This document shows, piece after piece, positions 7,385-15,305 of a stretch of DNA of 32,595 bases (the stretch's first letter is position 1; each line of letters starts with the position of its first letter). The stretch lies in NCBI GenBank assembly GCA_004292595.1, contig RDXM01000121.1:1-32595 (forward strand), written 5' to 3'. The notes under the pieces are model-generated. The model did no database searches. It was not told the origin of the DNA and saw nothing but the letters and a program-made list of their open reading frames with translations. The position numbers were made by a program, and so were the translations under genes. This stretch comes from Candidatus Kapaibacterium sp. (GTDB taxonomy: Bacteria > Bacteroidota > Ignavibacteria > Kapaibacteriales > UBA4661).

Positions 7385-8698
7385 ATGCCCAACAGCCCAT
7401 ACAATCAGCTTCCTGAACACATTCAGCGAAAATTTCACATCGTGTACTCGGAATTGGTACACAAAAATCTCACCATCTTCAAAAACACTTCCGAAAAATG
7501 GGGTGTGCTGGAGGAGGTGAGAACACTGGGTATTTACTCAAGCTATAAACTTCTGATTGAACCAAACTACCATTCAATGGGCTTTAGCAAGGATGCAAAG
7601 ATATTTGAAGCCGTTTTGTACGATGATGGTACGTGGAACAAAGACAGGAATATCACGCACTTTTTCGATACCAAAGGCAACCCCGTTGGTCAATCGGAAC
7701 AAGGAACAAGCGTGAGGATTGATAGGCATCAAAACTACATTGCTGAAAAAGATGGGAAGTTCGGAACGCTGGACAACACCTTGCAAACCTTGATTCCGCC
7801 TGCCTTTGAGTGGCTTGTTGCCATCAACGACACATTTTTCAAAGTAAGAAAAAACGGTAAATATGGCATTGTAGATAGCACCAATGCTATCGTTCTGGCT
7901 GTTGAATGGCGCGAAATTCTTATCGAAACGGTGAATAATTGCGTCATTCTTCAAGCTGAAAACGGGCAATATTTTGTGTTTAATATGCAAAACAAAACTC
8001 GCTCAGAATTGCCGTTTGACAAGGTTTTACGCGCTTCCAGCAATTCCTACAAAGCACCATCGGCGGGAAGTTTTGGGCTGTTCAAAAGCATCACGAACTG
8101 TACTCTGAACGATGAGTATGACGGAGACTACTCAAACTACGAAATACTGCGATACAAAGGCGCGTGGGGGATTATTTCGGCAGATGGAAAGGTCGTTATT
8201 CCGAATGAATATGCGTTCATTGATTTTTTACAAAACCCGCACTATTTCAAGGTTTGCAAGGGAGAAATCACCATCGGCGATATGCAGGATGAAAGAGGTT
8301 TTTTCCGCCCAACGGTTGAAAATCTGAAATGGGGGGTTATTGACAAAAACAACACCGTCGTTGTACCGATAGAATACGACTGGATTCACGAGGTGGAATC
8401 AACGCTGTGGGTTGTGTACAAGGGCGGGACGGTGTTTTACGACGAGGATTATCAGGAAGAATATTGGAAAATTCGCGGCGGCAAACTTGGTGTGTACAAT
8501 GTGAACAAACTCATCACGCCGATTGAATACGACGCTATTCAAACGAGTTGGTTCAAAGTAAAAGACTACATTTTTGTTCAAAAAGGCAACAGTTATTTTG
8601 ACGTAACATCAAGCAATTACGACGTGTTCACGCTGGGCGGCGAGAAAATAGAGCAGTATAAACCGCATCCGAAAAATCATTTGAACGGTCCATATTGA
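7385..8698 (+). CDS. WG-repeat protein
   Basis: The product is 437 residues with no signal peptide. It contains about six WG-type (KWGW-like) beta repeats, each with an aromatic-Gly followed by a short strand and an IP.EY-like end: WGVLEE, GKFGTLDN with IPPAFEWL, GKYGIVDS, GAWGIISADGKVVIPNEY, KWGVIDKNNTVVVPIEYDWI and GKLGVYNVNKLITPIEYDAI. WG-repeat proteins are thought to form repeat folds used for binding and are often found near toxin-immunity loci, but no catalytic role is known. It is the last gene of the plus-strand run that starts at 2871; the 91-bp gap before it is the largest in the run, so it may be separately transcribed. The family call is firm, the role is not known. Confidence 0.88.
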   Translation: MPNSPYNQLPEHIQRKFHIVYSELVHKNLTIFKNTSEKWGVLEEVRTLGIYSSYKLLIEPNYHSMGFSKDAKIFEAVLYDDGTWNKDRNITHFFDTKGNPVGQSEQGTSVRIDRHQNYIAEKDGKFGTLDNTLQTLIPPAFEWLVAINDTFFKVRKNGKYGIVDSTNAIVLAVEWREILIETVNNCVILQAENGQYFVFNMQNKTRSELPFDKVLRASSNSYKAPSAGSFGLFKSITNCTLNDEYDGDYSNYEILRYKGAWGIISADGKVVIPNEYAFIDFLQNPHYFKVCKGEITIGDMQDERGFFRPTVENLKWGVIDKNNTVVVPIEYDWIHEVESTLWVVYKGGTVFYDEDYQEEYWKIRGGKLGVYNVNKLITPIEYDAIQTSWFKVKDYIFVQKGNSYFDVTSSNYDVFTLGGEKIEQYKPHPKNHLNGPY

Positions 8699-8873
8699 CA
8701 GTGAAAAAAGTAGTTCTTCGTTAATACACTTCAACAGCCCTGAAAGCCAGATGGAATCTTGCATAGAAGGCATTTTTTGCGAAACTGCCCTTGCGACGAT
8801 AATCCCCTGTCTCCTCGATGCAGTAAGGGATTCAAGGTTTTTTAGGCAAAAGGTGCGTTGATTTCTTTAAATG

Positions 8874-8897
8874 AACAAGGGAGCATGCTCCCTTGTT
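8874..8897. repeat. 24-bp perfect palindrome (REP-like)
   Basis: The 24 bases are their own reverse complement: an AACAAGG arm, a GAGCATGCTC core and the CCTTGTT arm. The arms match those of the second palindrome 17 bp downstream, while the cores differ. REP-like elements mobilised by RAYT transposases have similar short palindromic form; no RAYT gene is in the window. Confidence 0.7.
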
Positions 8898-8914
8898 ACC
8901 GAACACTGCGAATC

Positions 8915-8936
8915 ACAAGGGGTTGCAACCCCTTGT
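8915..8936. repeat. 22-bp perfect palindrome (REP-like)
   Basis: The 22 bases are their own reverse complement: ACAAGG arm, GGTTGCAACC core, CCTTGT arm. It shares the ACAAGG/CCTTGT outer arms with the palindrome at 8874-8897. Both lie in the leader region of the Imm11-like gene. Confidence 0.7.
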
Positions 8937-8986
8937 TTCCAAACGAAAGTCGCTTTTTCGTAAGTTCAAACACAAACAAAACCATT

Positions 8987-9628
8987 ATGAAACCACTGCA
9001 ATATTTTGAATGCACACCAAGCGCAGAGCCGCATATAGCCGGAACATTTCATCAAATTGATGGCATGAGAAAGGGCGCGTGTCCGGTGGGAGAATTTATC
9101 GAAAGATTGTATCCTCAAAATTGGGATACGCTGCCACCTGAGTTTACGTTTGTTCTCAAGCGGAAAGCAAAATGGACGGATTTGATGTCCTGCGCGTACA
9201 GTCCGGGGTATGTTGGTATGCTTGTTTCGGAAGCCGCACAGAATCTACTCTCTACGCTACAACTGCCGCCGCATCGGTGGCTTGAAACGAAGGTTGTTTA
9301 TGCACGAGACCGCCGCAAGTATTTTATCTTGAACTACGGAGACGCGCCTGTTATCAACTATCCCGAATCCTTGTTCCGCGACGAGATTGAAAAAATTTCC
9401 CTCACATTTCAGTCCTACAATGAGTGGGTAGAATACGCGAAAGCGCAGGTAGCACCGCCGTTGATTCGCTTTACGCGCCTCGTTCTTGATGCGCCGATAG
9501 ACCTTTTGAAGAGACCATTTCAAGCAACGCCGATTGTTTCAGAAGGATTGAAGAAGGCAGTGGAGGAGAGCGGTTTGGTTGGATTTGAGTTTGAGCCAGT
9601 CAGGATGGAAATCGTAGGAAGCGCATGA
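8987..9628 (+). CDS. Imm11-like (DUF1629) immunity family protein
   Basis: The product is 213 residues from the ATG at 8987. The upstream extension is rejected because it would translate the palindromes. The C-terminal third carries the hallmark of the Imm11/DUF1629 family: F.R..LD..IDLLKR, then SEGLKKAVEESGLVGFEFEPV (residues about 185-205). The N-terminal half is more divergent (TFVLKRKAKWTDLMSC). Imm11 proteins are predicted cytoplasmic antidotes to polymorphic toxins, and many are orphans. No toxin with a trafficking domain and C-terminal nuclease or similar lies next to it. The family call rests on the C-terminal motif and the length (about 180-220 residues is usual); which toxin it would counter cannot be told. 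Confidence 0.72.
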   Translation: MKPLQYFECTPSAEPHIAGTFHQIDGMRKGACPVGEFIERLYPQNWDTLPPEFTFVLKRKAKWTDLMSCAYSPGYVGMLVSEAAQNLLSTLQLPPHRWLETKVVYARDRRKYFILNYGDAPVINYPESLFRDEIEKISLTFQSYNEWVEYAKAQVAPPLIRFTRLVLDAPIDLLKRPFQATPIVSEGLKKAVEESGLVGFEFEPVRMEIVGSA

Positions 9629-9657
9629 AATCTTGCTTGTTGGCTTCACAAGGTGCG

Positions 9658-10101
9658 TTACATAGTTTTCTCTGCAAGAATTTCACGAAGCCGTGTGAAA
9701 GAAATAACGCTGGTTGAATGACTGCCAGAAAAATGCACAACCTTCATTGCAAGCAAGGCACGGTCGCCTGTTACGAGATATTGAGCGCGAGATTCGCGGC
9801 AAATATCAAAAAGATAATTGTCTTTTAGGTCGGGAGATAAGGTAAAAAGCGCGTTTGGGTGGAAGAATTGGCAGAAATCTTGGTGCAGGTTGATTGCTTC
9901 TTGAATGATTTCTGGTGAGAGTTTTTTCGCAAATTTTTTTCGCTTCAAAACACGCTCCAATTCTTGCGATGCAATGTCCGAAGAGGCAAGTGTGAAGCCG
10001 TGTTCGAGTATATCAGCAAGCAGTGAAAAGTTATTTTTCCATGCAAGGCTAATCCAAATATTCGGGTCGAGAACCACTACTTTAGCGATGAATATGCCCA
10101 T
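9658..10101 (-). CDS. PIN-domain toxin (putative TA toxin, TIGR00305-like)
   Basis: The product is 147 residues from the ATG at 10101. Acidic active-site residues of a PIN nuclease are visible: D12 in VVVLDPNIWIS, E47 in SQELERVL, D94 in LKDNY with D99 nearby, and D113 in YLVTGD. The order and spacing match the PIN-family toxin-antitoxin component group. Such toxins cut RNA in a metal-dependent manner and arrest growth when freed from the antitoxin. The gene overlaps the upstream small gene by 20 bp, in the usual antitoxin-toxin order. It is on the opposite strand to its neighbours. A longer frame to 10152 runs deeper into the antitoxin gene and is unlikely. Confidence 0.87.
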   Translation of the reverse strand: MGIFIAKVVVLDPNIWISLAWKNNFSLLADILEHGFTLASSDIASQELERVLKRKKFAKKLSPEIIQEAINLHQDFCQFFHPNALFTLSPDLKDNYLFDICRESRAQYLVTGDRALLAMKVVHFSGSHSTSVISFTRLREILAEKTM

Positions 10102-10291
10102 TTGTACGCTCGTTATACATTTCTTGACGCATAATACGGCATTCTTCGACAATCTCTTGCATTGTCGGTCGCGGTCCCTTGATTTTGCTCATTTTCGCGT
10201 CAAACGCTTCAGCACGTGCGCGAAGGGCAGCAATATCTTTGGTAGCCTGATTTGATGAGGGTTTTGAGGACATTAGAGATTCTTTCGACAT
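10082..10291 (-). CDS. Putative antitoxin partner of the PIN toxin
   Basis: The product is 69 residues from the ATG at 10291; an ATG six codons later (10273) is also possible. It is charged and helical (ATKDIAALRARAEAFDAKM, then TMQEIVEECRIMRQEMYNER). No clear ribbon-helix-helix, AbrB or Phd motif can be read, so the antitoxin class is not assigned. The role is inferred from size, charge and its 20-bp overlap with the PIN gene. The likely promoter lies in the 53-bp gap shared with the divergent LRR gene at 10345. Confidence 0.7.
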   Translation of the reverse strand: MSKESLMSSKPSSNQATKDIAALRARAEAFDAKMSKIKGPRPTMQEIVEECRIMRQEMYNERTNGHIHR

Positions 10292-10344
10292 TGTAAGCGA
10301 AACCGATTTCATCACAAATATATTCATTCTTTCCATCAAAACCA

Positions 10345-11673
10345 ATGACCACCGAACTCCAACGCCGCATCGCTGAAAACAAGGAAACACGCGATTCATG
10401 GTTGAATCTTCAAGGGCTTCATTTGACGGGAAACGAGCCTGAACTCTTGGAATTAGCCGACTGTATTTGGCTTACAGACGCTGATTTTTCCGATAACGAC
10501 ATCACGAATATTGCTTTTGTGATGCCGCTTTTTGCTATGAAAAATATATCTTCCATTGACCTCCGAAACAATCAAATTTCCGACCTTTCGCCTTTAAGCT
10601 CTCTTGCTGATAGCAGCAAAGAATGCGAGATTACCTTGTGGCTTGATGGGAATGTGATTGAAGATGTTGCGCCCCTCCAAGGCGTAAAACTTCTCGATAG
10701 CCTCTATTTAGACAACAATCGTATCAAGGATTTATCACCGCTCAAGGACGAAGAATATGGCACGTTCAGCGTGGAAAATAATCTGATTGATAGCATTAGT
10801 GTTGAAGTTCCGAAAGTGATGGACCACTTTCGTTTCAAGGGAAATCCTGTGCTTGAGCGGATGTTACATTTGCTCCAGGTTAATCGCTATGACGATCATA
10901 GCTGGTTCGGAATACGGCTTCAAACCGAGGATCAAATCCCCGATGATATTTTTCCCTACAATGAAATGAATGCTTGCTTGGACATTCTCGCGCAAGGTGA
11001 TGGATATGCTGCAGCCAATACGAAGGAAAAGCGTTTACAAAGCCGCATCATGAAAAATAAGCAAAAGCGCAATCCGGAACTTGACCTTTCCAGACTGGAA
11101 CTTACTGGAAACGAGCCAGAACTCTTGGAATTAAGCGAGTGTACGTGGTTGAAAGAGTTCGACTTCGGGCATAATCGCATTACTAATTTTGCCTTTGCGT
11201 TGCCACTTTTTGCACTGGAAAATATTTCATGGATGCGGTTCAATAACAACAGGATTTCTGACCTTTCGCCCTTTGCATCCTTAGCTGACAGCCGCAAAAA
11301 ATATCCACTCACCCTTTCGCTTCAATGGAACCAGATTGAAGATGTATCGCCTCTGAAAGGCGTAAAAGTTGAGAGCCTGATGTTGGGGTATAATCGCATC
11401 AAGGATATATCAGCACTCAAGGATGAAGAATATGGCTGGTTCAGTGTGGATAATAATCTGATTGAAGATATAACGTTGGATGTTCCTAAAGCTAATCTTG
11501 CGTTTAGATTGAGGGATAATCCTGTGCTAACGAAGATGAAAAAATTGTTGAATCGCAAGGTGAAATTGGAATTTGTGATTCGAGAAAAAGACTCTATGCA
11601 GCGCTCTGAGATGTATCCTTACGACGATGTGAAGAAATGTTTGGAAATCCTGAAAGAACGAGGCGAACTATGA
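10345..11673 (+). CDS. SDS22-like LRR protein with an internal tandem duplication
   Basis: The product is 442 residues with no signal peptide. It consists of two homologous halves, about residues 1-222 and 223-442. Each half has the same order: a basic N-terminal helix, LTGNEPELLEL, NDIT/NRITN.AF..PLFA, an LRR block with N.ISDLSP and LADS, a second with IEDV.PL.GVK, a third with YNRIKD.S.LKDEEYG, then a NNLI tail, a NPVL helix and Y(N/D) ... CL.IL at the end. The DNA of the halves is also similar (AACGAGCC.GAACTCTTGGAATTA in both), so the duplication looks recent. LRR arcs bind proteins; no effector domain is present. Its stop overlaps the start of the next gene (ATGA). Confidence 0.85.
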   Translation: MTTELQRRIAENKETRDSWLNLQGLHLTGNEPELLELADCIWLTDADFSDNDITNIAFVMPLFAMKNISSIDLRNNQISDLSPLSSLADSSKECEITLWLDGNVIEDVAPLQGVKLLDSLYLDNNRIKDLSPLKDEEYGTFSVENNLIDSISVEVPKVMDHFRFKGNPVLERMLHLLQVNRYDDHSWFGIRLQTEDQIPDDIFPYNEMNACLDILAQGDGYAAANTKEKRLQSRIMKNKQKRNPELDLSRLELTGNEPELLELSECTWLKEFDFGHNRITNFAFALPLFALENISWMRFNNNRISDLSPFASLADSRKKYPLTLSLQWNQIEDVSPLKGVKVESLMLGYNRIKDISALKDEEYGWFSVDNNLIEDITLDVPKANLAFRLRDNPVLTKMKKLLNRKVKLEFVIREKDSMQRSEMYPYDDVKKCLEILKERGEL

Positions 11674-12446
11674 ACAATTCTGAAAGAACCCGCAACACCG
11701 CACTATTTCTCCTTTTTCTCGCCACATTTTTTATGAATACTCCAGAACCCGCATCATCACAGACGTTGAGATTCTTACGTGAGCATCAGCGTTATTTCGC
11801 CCTTGCCGAAGAATTGCAAAAAGTGTATGCGGAAAAGAAGTTGCTGAAGTTCATTGCATTTTCGCCCGCATCAGTGTTTATCGAACTTCATCTGCCGTTT
11901 GAAGCACTCGCGGCAAACAATTTGTTTGTGAAAATTCATATCAACAAAACCGACAAAAAAGCCGATGTTTTTGCGTTTGATAAAAAGCGCGAAGCTGAAA
12001 TAAAGACGCAATTTGAGGGCATAGATTCCACCATGAGCGGTGTAGGGTATTCCGACTGGTTTCGGCGAATTGAGCATGAATCGGTTGTGAACGCGCTTGC
12101 AAAAGCAGACAATATAGCCAAACTCGGCGCAAATTGTGCGCCCGGCGACAATTACGAGCTTGGGTATTACGGCAAAATTCAGGTGAGCGAAGGGCTGATT
12201 TTTGTTCGCCAAGAAAACCACTACAACGCGAAATCACTGAAAGGAACGGAGTTTTCGATGCGAGATTTTTCGGTAGAAATCGAACTCCCACACGCACCGA
12301 AACAGCGCGGGCTGCGTGTACATCTGCCCTCCACAATCTTGCACAAAAATATGCGGATATATTTTCTGGATTCATCTTCCGAGCGGTACAAAGAGTGTGG
12401 AGACCGCATGAATGCTGCAATTCAAAACCTTGTTGGAAGAAAGTGA
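11670..12446 (+). CDS. Secreted protein of unknown function
   Basis: The product is 258 residues from the ATG at 11670, which overlaps the LRR gene's stop in an ATGA arrangement. A hydrophobic N-terminal segment (TALFLLFLATFFMNT) followed by EPASSQT fits a signal peptide, so it is probably periplasmic or outer-surface. The mature part has no recognised domain; notable blocks are VFIELHLPFEALAANNLFVKI, VGYSDWFRRIEHE and a C-terminal region with two cysteines far apart. The tight overlap with the upstream LRR gene and direct abutment with the next gene (TGA then ATG without a gap) suggest an operon of three. The function is not inferred. Confidence 0.7.
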   Translation: MNNSERTRNTALFLLFLATFFMNTPEPASSQTLRFLREHQRYFALAEELQKVYAEKKLLKFIAFSPASVFIELHLPFEALAANNLFVKIHINKTDKKADVFAFDKKREAEIKTQFEGIDSTMSGVGYSDWFRRIEHESVVNALAKADNIAKLGANCAPGDNYELGYYGKIQVSEGLIFVRQENHYNAKSLKGTEFSMRDFSVEIELPHAPKQRGLRVHLPSTILHKNMRIYFLDSSSERYKECGDRMNAAIQNLVGRK

Positions 12447-13097
12447 ATGAACAATATTCCAAATATCATTGAAGCAAAACGATGTTTGTGGTGCGAAGAA
12501 GAGCCTTCAAGCATTGCTCTTGAAACACGTCCGCGTATCAATGAACGGTATTGGGTTTCTGTTTCAAATGCCATAAACCTGAGTGTTGGTGAGGCTTCGT
12601 GGCTCTTGTACGAAACCGCGTCGGTGCATTACAACGATTATTCTGAAGCGAGTGAATTTGACCAAACCTGCTTCTGTCTTGTGAGCGTTATTGCGCGATT
12701 GCAGGAGGGAAGCGATGGGACACCCTACCGCGTTCAGGTGCGGGAATTGGTCTCCTTGCGCGAGGTAATGAACCGCTCAAAGGACGAAGAGTTTCCCACG
12801 TGGAAAGGCTTCATTACGCGCTTTTTCACCCAAAAAGATGACGCACTGACGCGCAATATCGAAACTACAACATTGACGAACTACGGCGCGTACACGCTGC
12901 TTTCGGTGTCGTTGCAAAGCGATTGCGGTTTGGATTGTGTGATGATGCAGCACGAAGCGAGATTATATGCGTGTTTGGTGGCAGAATGGGGTTTTAGGAA
13001 TGATGAGGTTCTTGGTGGACGGTTTCGTTTGCCGGAGTATGGAAATTCCAAAAAAATGAGCAATGAAAATGCCTCACAAGGCGCACAATATCTATGA
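12447..13097 (+). CDS. Unknown cytoplasmic protein
   Basis: The product is 216 residues. The ATG follows the preceding stop codon directly, so the genes are probably co-translated. There is no signal peptide. A CLWCEEEP motif near residue 13 and scattered further cysteines are present, but no zinc-binding pattern that I can defend. Conserved-looking blocks are GEASWLLYETASVHYNDYSEASEF and LLSVSLQSDCGLDCVMM. I do not recognise the family. It lies between LRR genes in the immunity-rich stretch, so an immunity or accessory role is possible but unproven. Confidence 0.65.
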   Translation: MNNIPNIIEAKRCLWCEEEPSSIALETRPRINERYWVSVSNAINLSVGEASWLLYETASVHYNDYSEASEFDQTCFCLVSVIARLQEGSDGTPYRVQVRELVSLREVMNRSKDEEFPTWKGFITRFFTQKDDALTRNIETTTLTNYGAYTLLSVSLQSDCGLDCVMMQHEARLYACLVAEWGFRNDEVLGGRFRLPEYGNSKKMSNENASQGAQYL

Positions 13098-13121
13098 TCC
13101 TTGAACCTTTTTTCTGAAACT

Positions 13122-14297
13122 ATGAACACCGCCATTACCAAACTCCTCGAAGAAAACAAACAACAGCAATCCGCAGAACTCAATCTGACAAGGCTCGGTA
13201 CCGAAGACTGTTTCCCAGACGGCACAGAACCTGAGTTTGCCGACCTCGTACGTTTTACGTGGGTTACAACACTCAAAATGCAGTATTACAAACAGCGATT
13301 CACCGTGATTCCGCCCTTGCCGCCAAACCTTACGAGGCTGGAAATTGGCAACGGCTCTATCAGTGATTTGTCTCCAATAGCGCACCAAACCTCGCTGGAA
13401 CATCTCAAACTTGGGCATATCCCCGTTTCGGATATTTCCGTTCTTGCGACCTTGCCAAACCTCAAAAAACTGTATTTGAACGAAATCCCCATTCGTGATG
13501 TGAACAGTCTTGCAGGGCTTTCACGCTTGGAAATGTTTTCTTATTCTGGCAAGGAATTATGCGACATTCAGGCACTTGGAAATCTACCACAACTGAAAAA
13601 CCTTGAAATTTGGGGCGACTATCAAACCCTGAACATCGCTCCCTTAGCGGCTTGCAGTGCTTTAGAAGAAATAAAACTTTTCAATGTAACGCTGGAACAC
13701 CCAGAAACACTAGCGTTGCTGACAAATGTGCGCGACCTGCGGCTTTGGGAAAACGGATTGAAGGGAAATATAGATTTTACGCGCTCTTTACTGGCGTGTG
13801 AAGAATTGGAAATTGATTTTAACGGCATCAGCGACCTTACACCACTTCAGGGTTTGTCGGCATTATTGCGATTCAGTTGCAGGCGAAACGAGATTGAAGA
13901 TATTACGCCACTTGCTCATTTAACAAGCCTTGCAGACCTTGATTTGTCGGGAAATCGAATAAAAGATATTTCGCCTATCAAGCATTTATCGAACCTTACA
14001 GACCTTGGTGTTGCGCATAATTCCATTTCGGATATTTCTGTTTTGGCTGAGATGCCGCACACATTCGATGATATGTTTTCATGTGTGAGTATGTCATACA
14101 ATCAGATTCAGGATTTCTCGCCGCTTCCCGGATGGTGCTACGCCCTGTACATTGAGGGTAATCCAGGGGTTCAGGCAATGGAAGCGATATTGGGGCGGAG
14201 CATTGAATTTGACGATAACAATGATAATTCCTTGCGGCACGAGGATTTTTGGGATTTCAAAAAAGCGGTAAATGCAAGTCGCTCTGGGAGTTTTTGA
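13122..14297 (+). CDS. SDS22-like leucine-rich-repeat protein
   Basis: The product is 391 residues from the ATG at 13122; a TTG 21 bp upstream is less likely. There is no signal peptide. It carries about ten LRRs of the 22-residue bacterial type with the ISDLSPL/IEDITPLAHL ending: ISDLSPIAHQ, VSDISVLATL, IRDVNSLAGL, ISDLTPLQGL, IEDITPLAHL, IKDISPIKHL, ISDISVLAEM and IQDFSPLPG. It ends with a short IEGNPGV cap and an acidic tail. The repeats resemble those of the 10345 gene (ISDLSP, IKDIS), so the two are related. It is likely cytoplasmic and protein-binding. The downstream intergenic region holds operator C, so the next gene starts a new transcript. Confidence 0.85.
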   Translation: MNTAITKLLEENKQQQSAELNLTRLGTEDCFPDGTEPEFADLVRFTWVTTLKMQYYKQRFTVIPPLPPNLTRLEIGNGSISDLSPIAHQTSLEHLKLGHIPVSDISVLATLPNLKKLYLNEIPIRDVNSLAGLSRLEMFSYSGKELCDIQALGNLPQLKNLEIWGDYQTLNIAPLAACSALEEIKLFNVTLEHPETLALLTNVRDLRLWENGLKGNIDFTRSLLACEELEIDFNGISDLTPLQGLSALLRFSCRRNEIEDITPLAHLTSLADLDLSGNRIKDISPIKHLSNLTDLGVAHNSISDISVLAEMPHTFDDMFSCVSMSYNQIQDFSPLPGWCYALYIEGNPGVQAMEAILGRSIEFDDNNDNSLRHEDFWDFKKAVNASRSGSF

Positions 14298-14306
14298 AGG
14301 AAATGC

Positions 14307-14338
14307 GCACTTGTTAATCCAACACCCGCACTTGTTAA
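14307..14338 (+). promoter_or_regulatory. Candidate LytTR operator C: two identical repeats, 21-bp step
   Basis: GCACTTGTTAA occurs twice, at 14307-14317 and 14328-14338, identical and exactly 21 bp apart. It reads towards the Imm49 gene. The sequence is the consensus of operators A and B, over 11 kb from the LytTR gene. Confidence 0.7.
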
Positions 14339-14367
14339 AAGCCGCAGAAATACACGTCCGAAAGAGG

Positions 14368-14375
14368 TATTTTAG
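14368..14375 (+). promoter_or_regulatory. Candidate -7 element TATTTTAG
   Basis: TATTTTAG starts 29 nt after the second repeat of operator C and 24 bp before the ATG at 14400. The spacing equals that at operator B and is one nt more than at operator A. Confidence 0.5.
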
Positions 14376-14399
14376 GGCAATTCCAACAAAGCACTATCA

Positions 14400-15257
14400 A
14401 TGCACTTCATAATGAAAACAATTCCACGCAAATACCCGATTGACCCGAATAATATCACCATCAATTATCATTTGGGAGAGTTCGATGGATGGCTCGACCT
14501 CTGTGTTAAAGCCTTGCATCTGCATCCTACAAACATTATCGGAACGTTAGCCCGTGAGGCGCATAATCACGCCTTTTACGCATTAGAGAGCAAATTACCC
14601 AATGCGGAAAAATTATCGCGTGTTCGCCTTTGCCACTCGTTTGTACTGGCAAATTTCCTTGTCGGTGCAGGAAAAGACGGCGCGAAAATGACTATCAAGA
14701 ACACGGAAATCAATCTTTTATCCGAAAGAAAGCGCGATTTCATGGGCTTTGAGGACTGGAAAACCGCCTACGATGTGTGTATGGTTGTGCGGGATATGGC
14801 AGGCTTGAAGTTTCTCTCAACCATTGACGAAGAAGTTATGCGGCAAGCGAATCAGAAACTTACGGAGTACGAAGTAGCGCATTTTCGCTTGTTGTCGCAC
14901 TTTTTTACGGGTGGCGAAAATACAGGAAAACTGCTCATTGATGCCGTTGAAAAGGGCATGAAACCTCAAGAAAACTCAACGCGGACGAAGTTTGTGGATT
15001 TGATTCGTGTTTCGGAGTTGTTCTTGCTGCAATGTATCGTCGAGGAGGATGAAGAAAAGTTCAACATCCGCCTTGTGGAAGCCTTGAAAAATCATAAAAA
15101 ATACTGGGAAACCAAGTCAATGCGGCATTCTACGAATGGATATTTTTCGTTTGGTTTGATGGCACTGTGCGTTATGGCGGTTGATGCGAAAAAATTTGCT
15201 ATCAACGTTGAATCGCCGTATATCCCGCGTTGGCTGATTTTTCGGGAATATGAATAA
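14400..15257 (+). CDS. Imm49 family immunity protein
   Basis: The product is 285 residues from the ATG at 14400; an ATG at 14412 would shorten it by four. The Imm49 pattern is visible along its length: a helical N-terminal part (SFVLANFLVGAG about residues 80-91), the FEDWKTAYDVCMVVRD segment (117-132), and the diagnostic C-terminal ALKNHKKYW (228-236), a glycine-containing helix with LMALCVMAVD, and SPYIPRWLI (272-280). Imm49 proteins are predicted antidotes to polymorphic toxins, mostly deaminase or nuclease types, and act in the cytoplasm. No toxin is adjacent. It follows a candidate LytTR operator and promoter, so its expression may be induced with the 2871 gene run. Confidence 0.82.
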   Translation: MHFIMKTIPRKYPIDPNNITINYHLGEFDGWLDLCVKALHLHPTNIIGTLAREAHNHAFYALESKLPNAEKLSRVRLCHSFVLANFLVGAGKDGAKMTIKNTEINLLSERKRDFMGFEDWKTAYDVCMVVRDMAGLKFLSTIDEEVMRQANQKLTEYEVAHFRLLSHFFTGGENTGKLLIDAVEKGMKPQENSTRTKFVDLIRVSELFLLQCIVEEDEEKFNIRLVEALKNHKKYWETKSMRHSTNGYFSFGLMALCVMAVDAKKFAINVESPYIPRWLIFREYE

Positions 15258-15305
15258 TCGCAATTTTCATCAACAAATTTTTACAACACTTTTCATTTTT
15301 TTGAT

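Larger units (their letters stand above)
8699..8986. other. Non-coding gap with two palindromes
   Basis: This 288-bp gap has no supported gene. A GTG/TTG-start extension of the downstream frame (8858) would translate the two palindromes and is rejected. The only structure seen is the pair of perfect palindromes described separately. Confidence 0.6.

Noticed and set aside
8858-8986. N-terminal extension of the Imm11-like gene
   Set aside because: It would translate both perfect palindromes and lacks similarity to the family; the ATG at 8987 gives normal family length.
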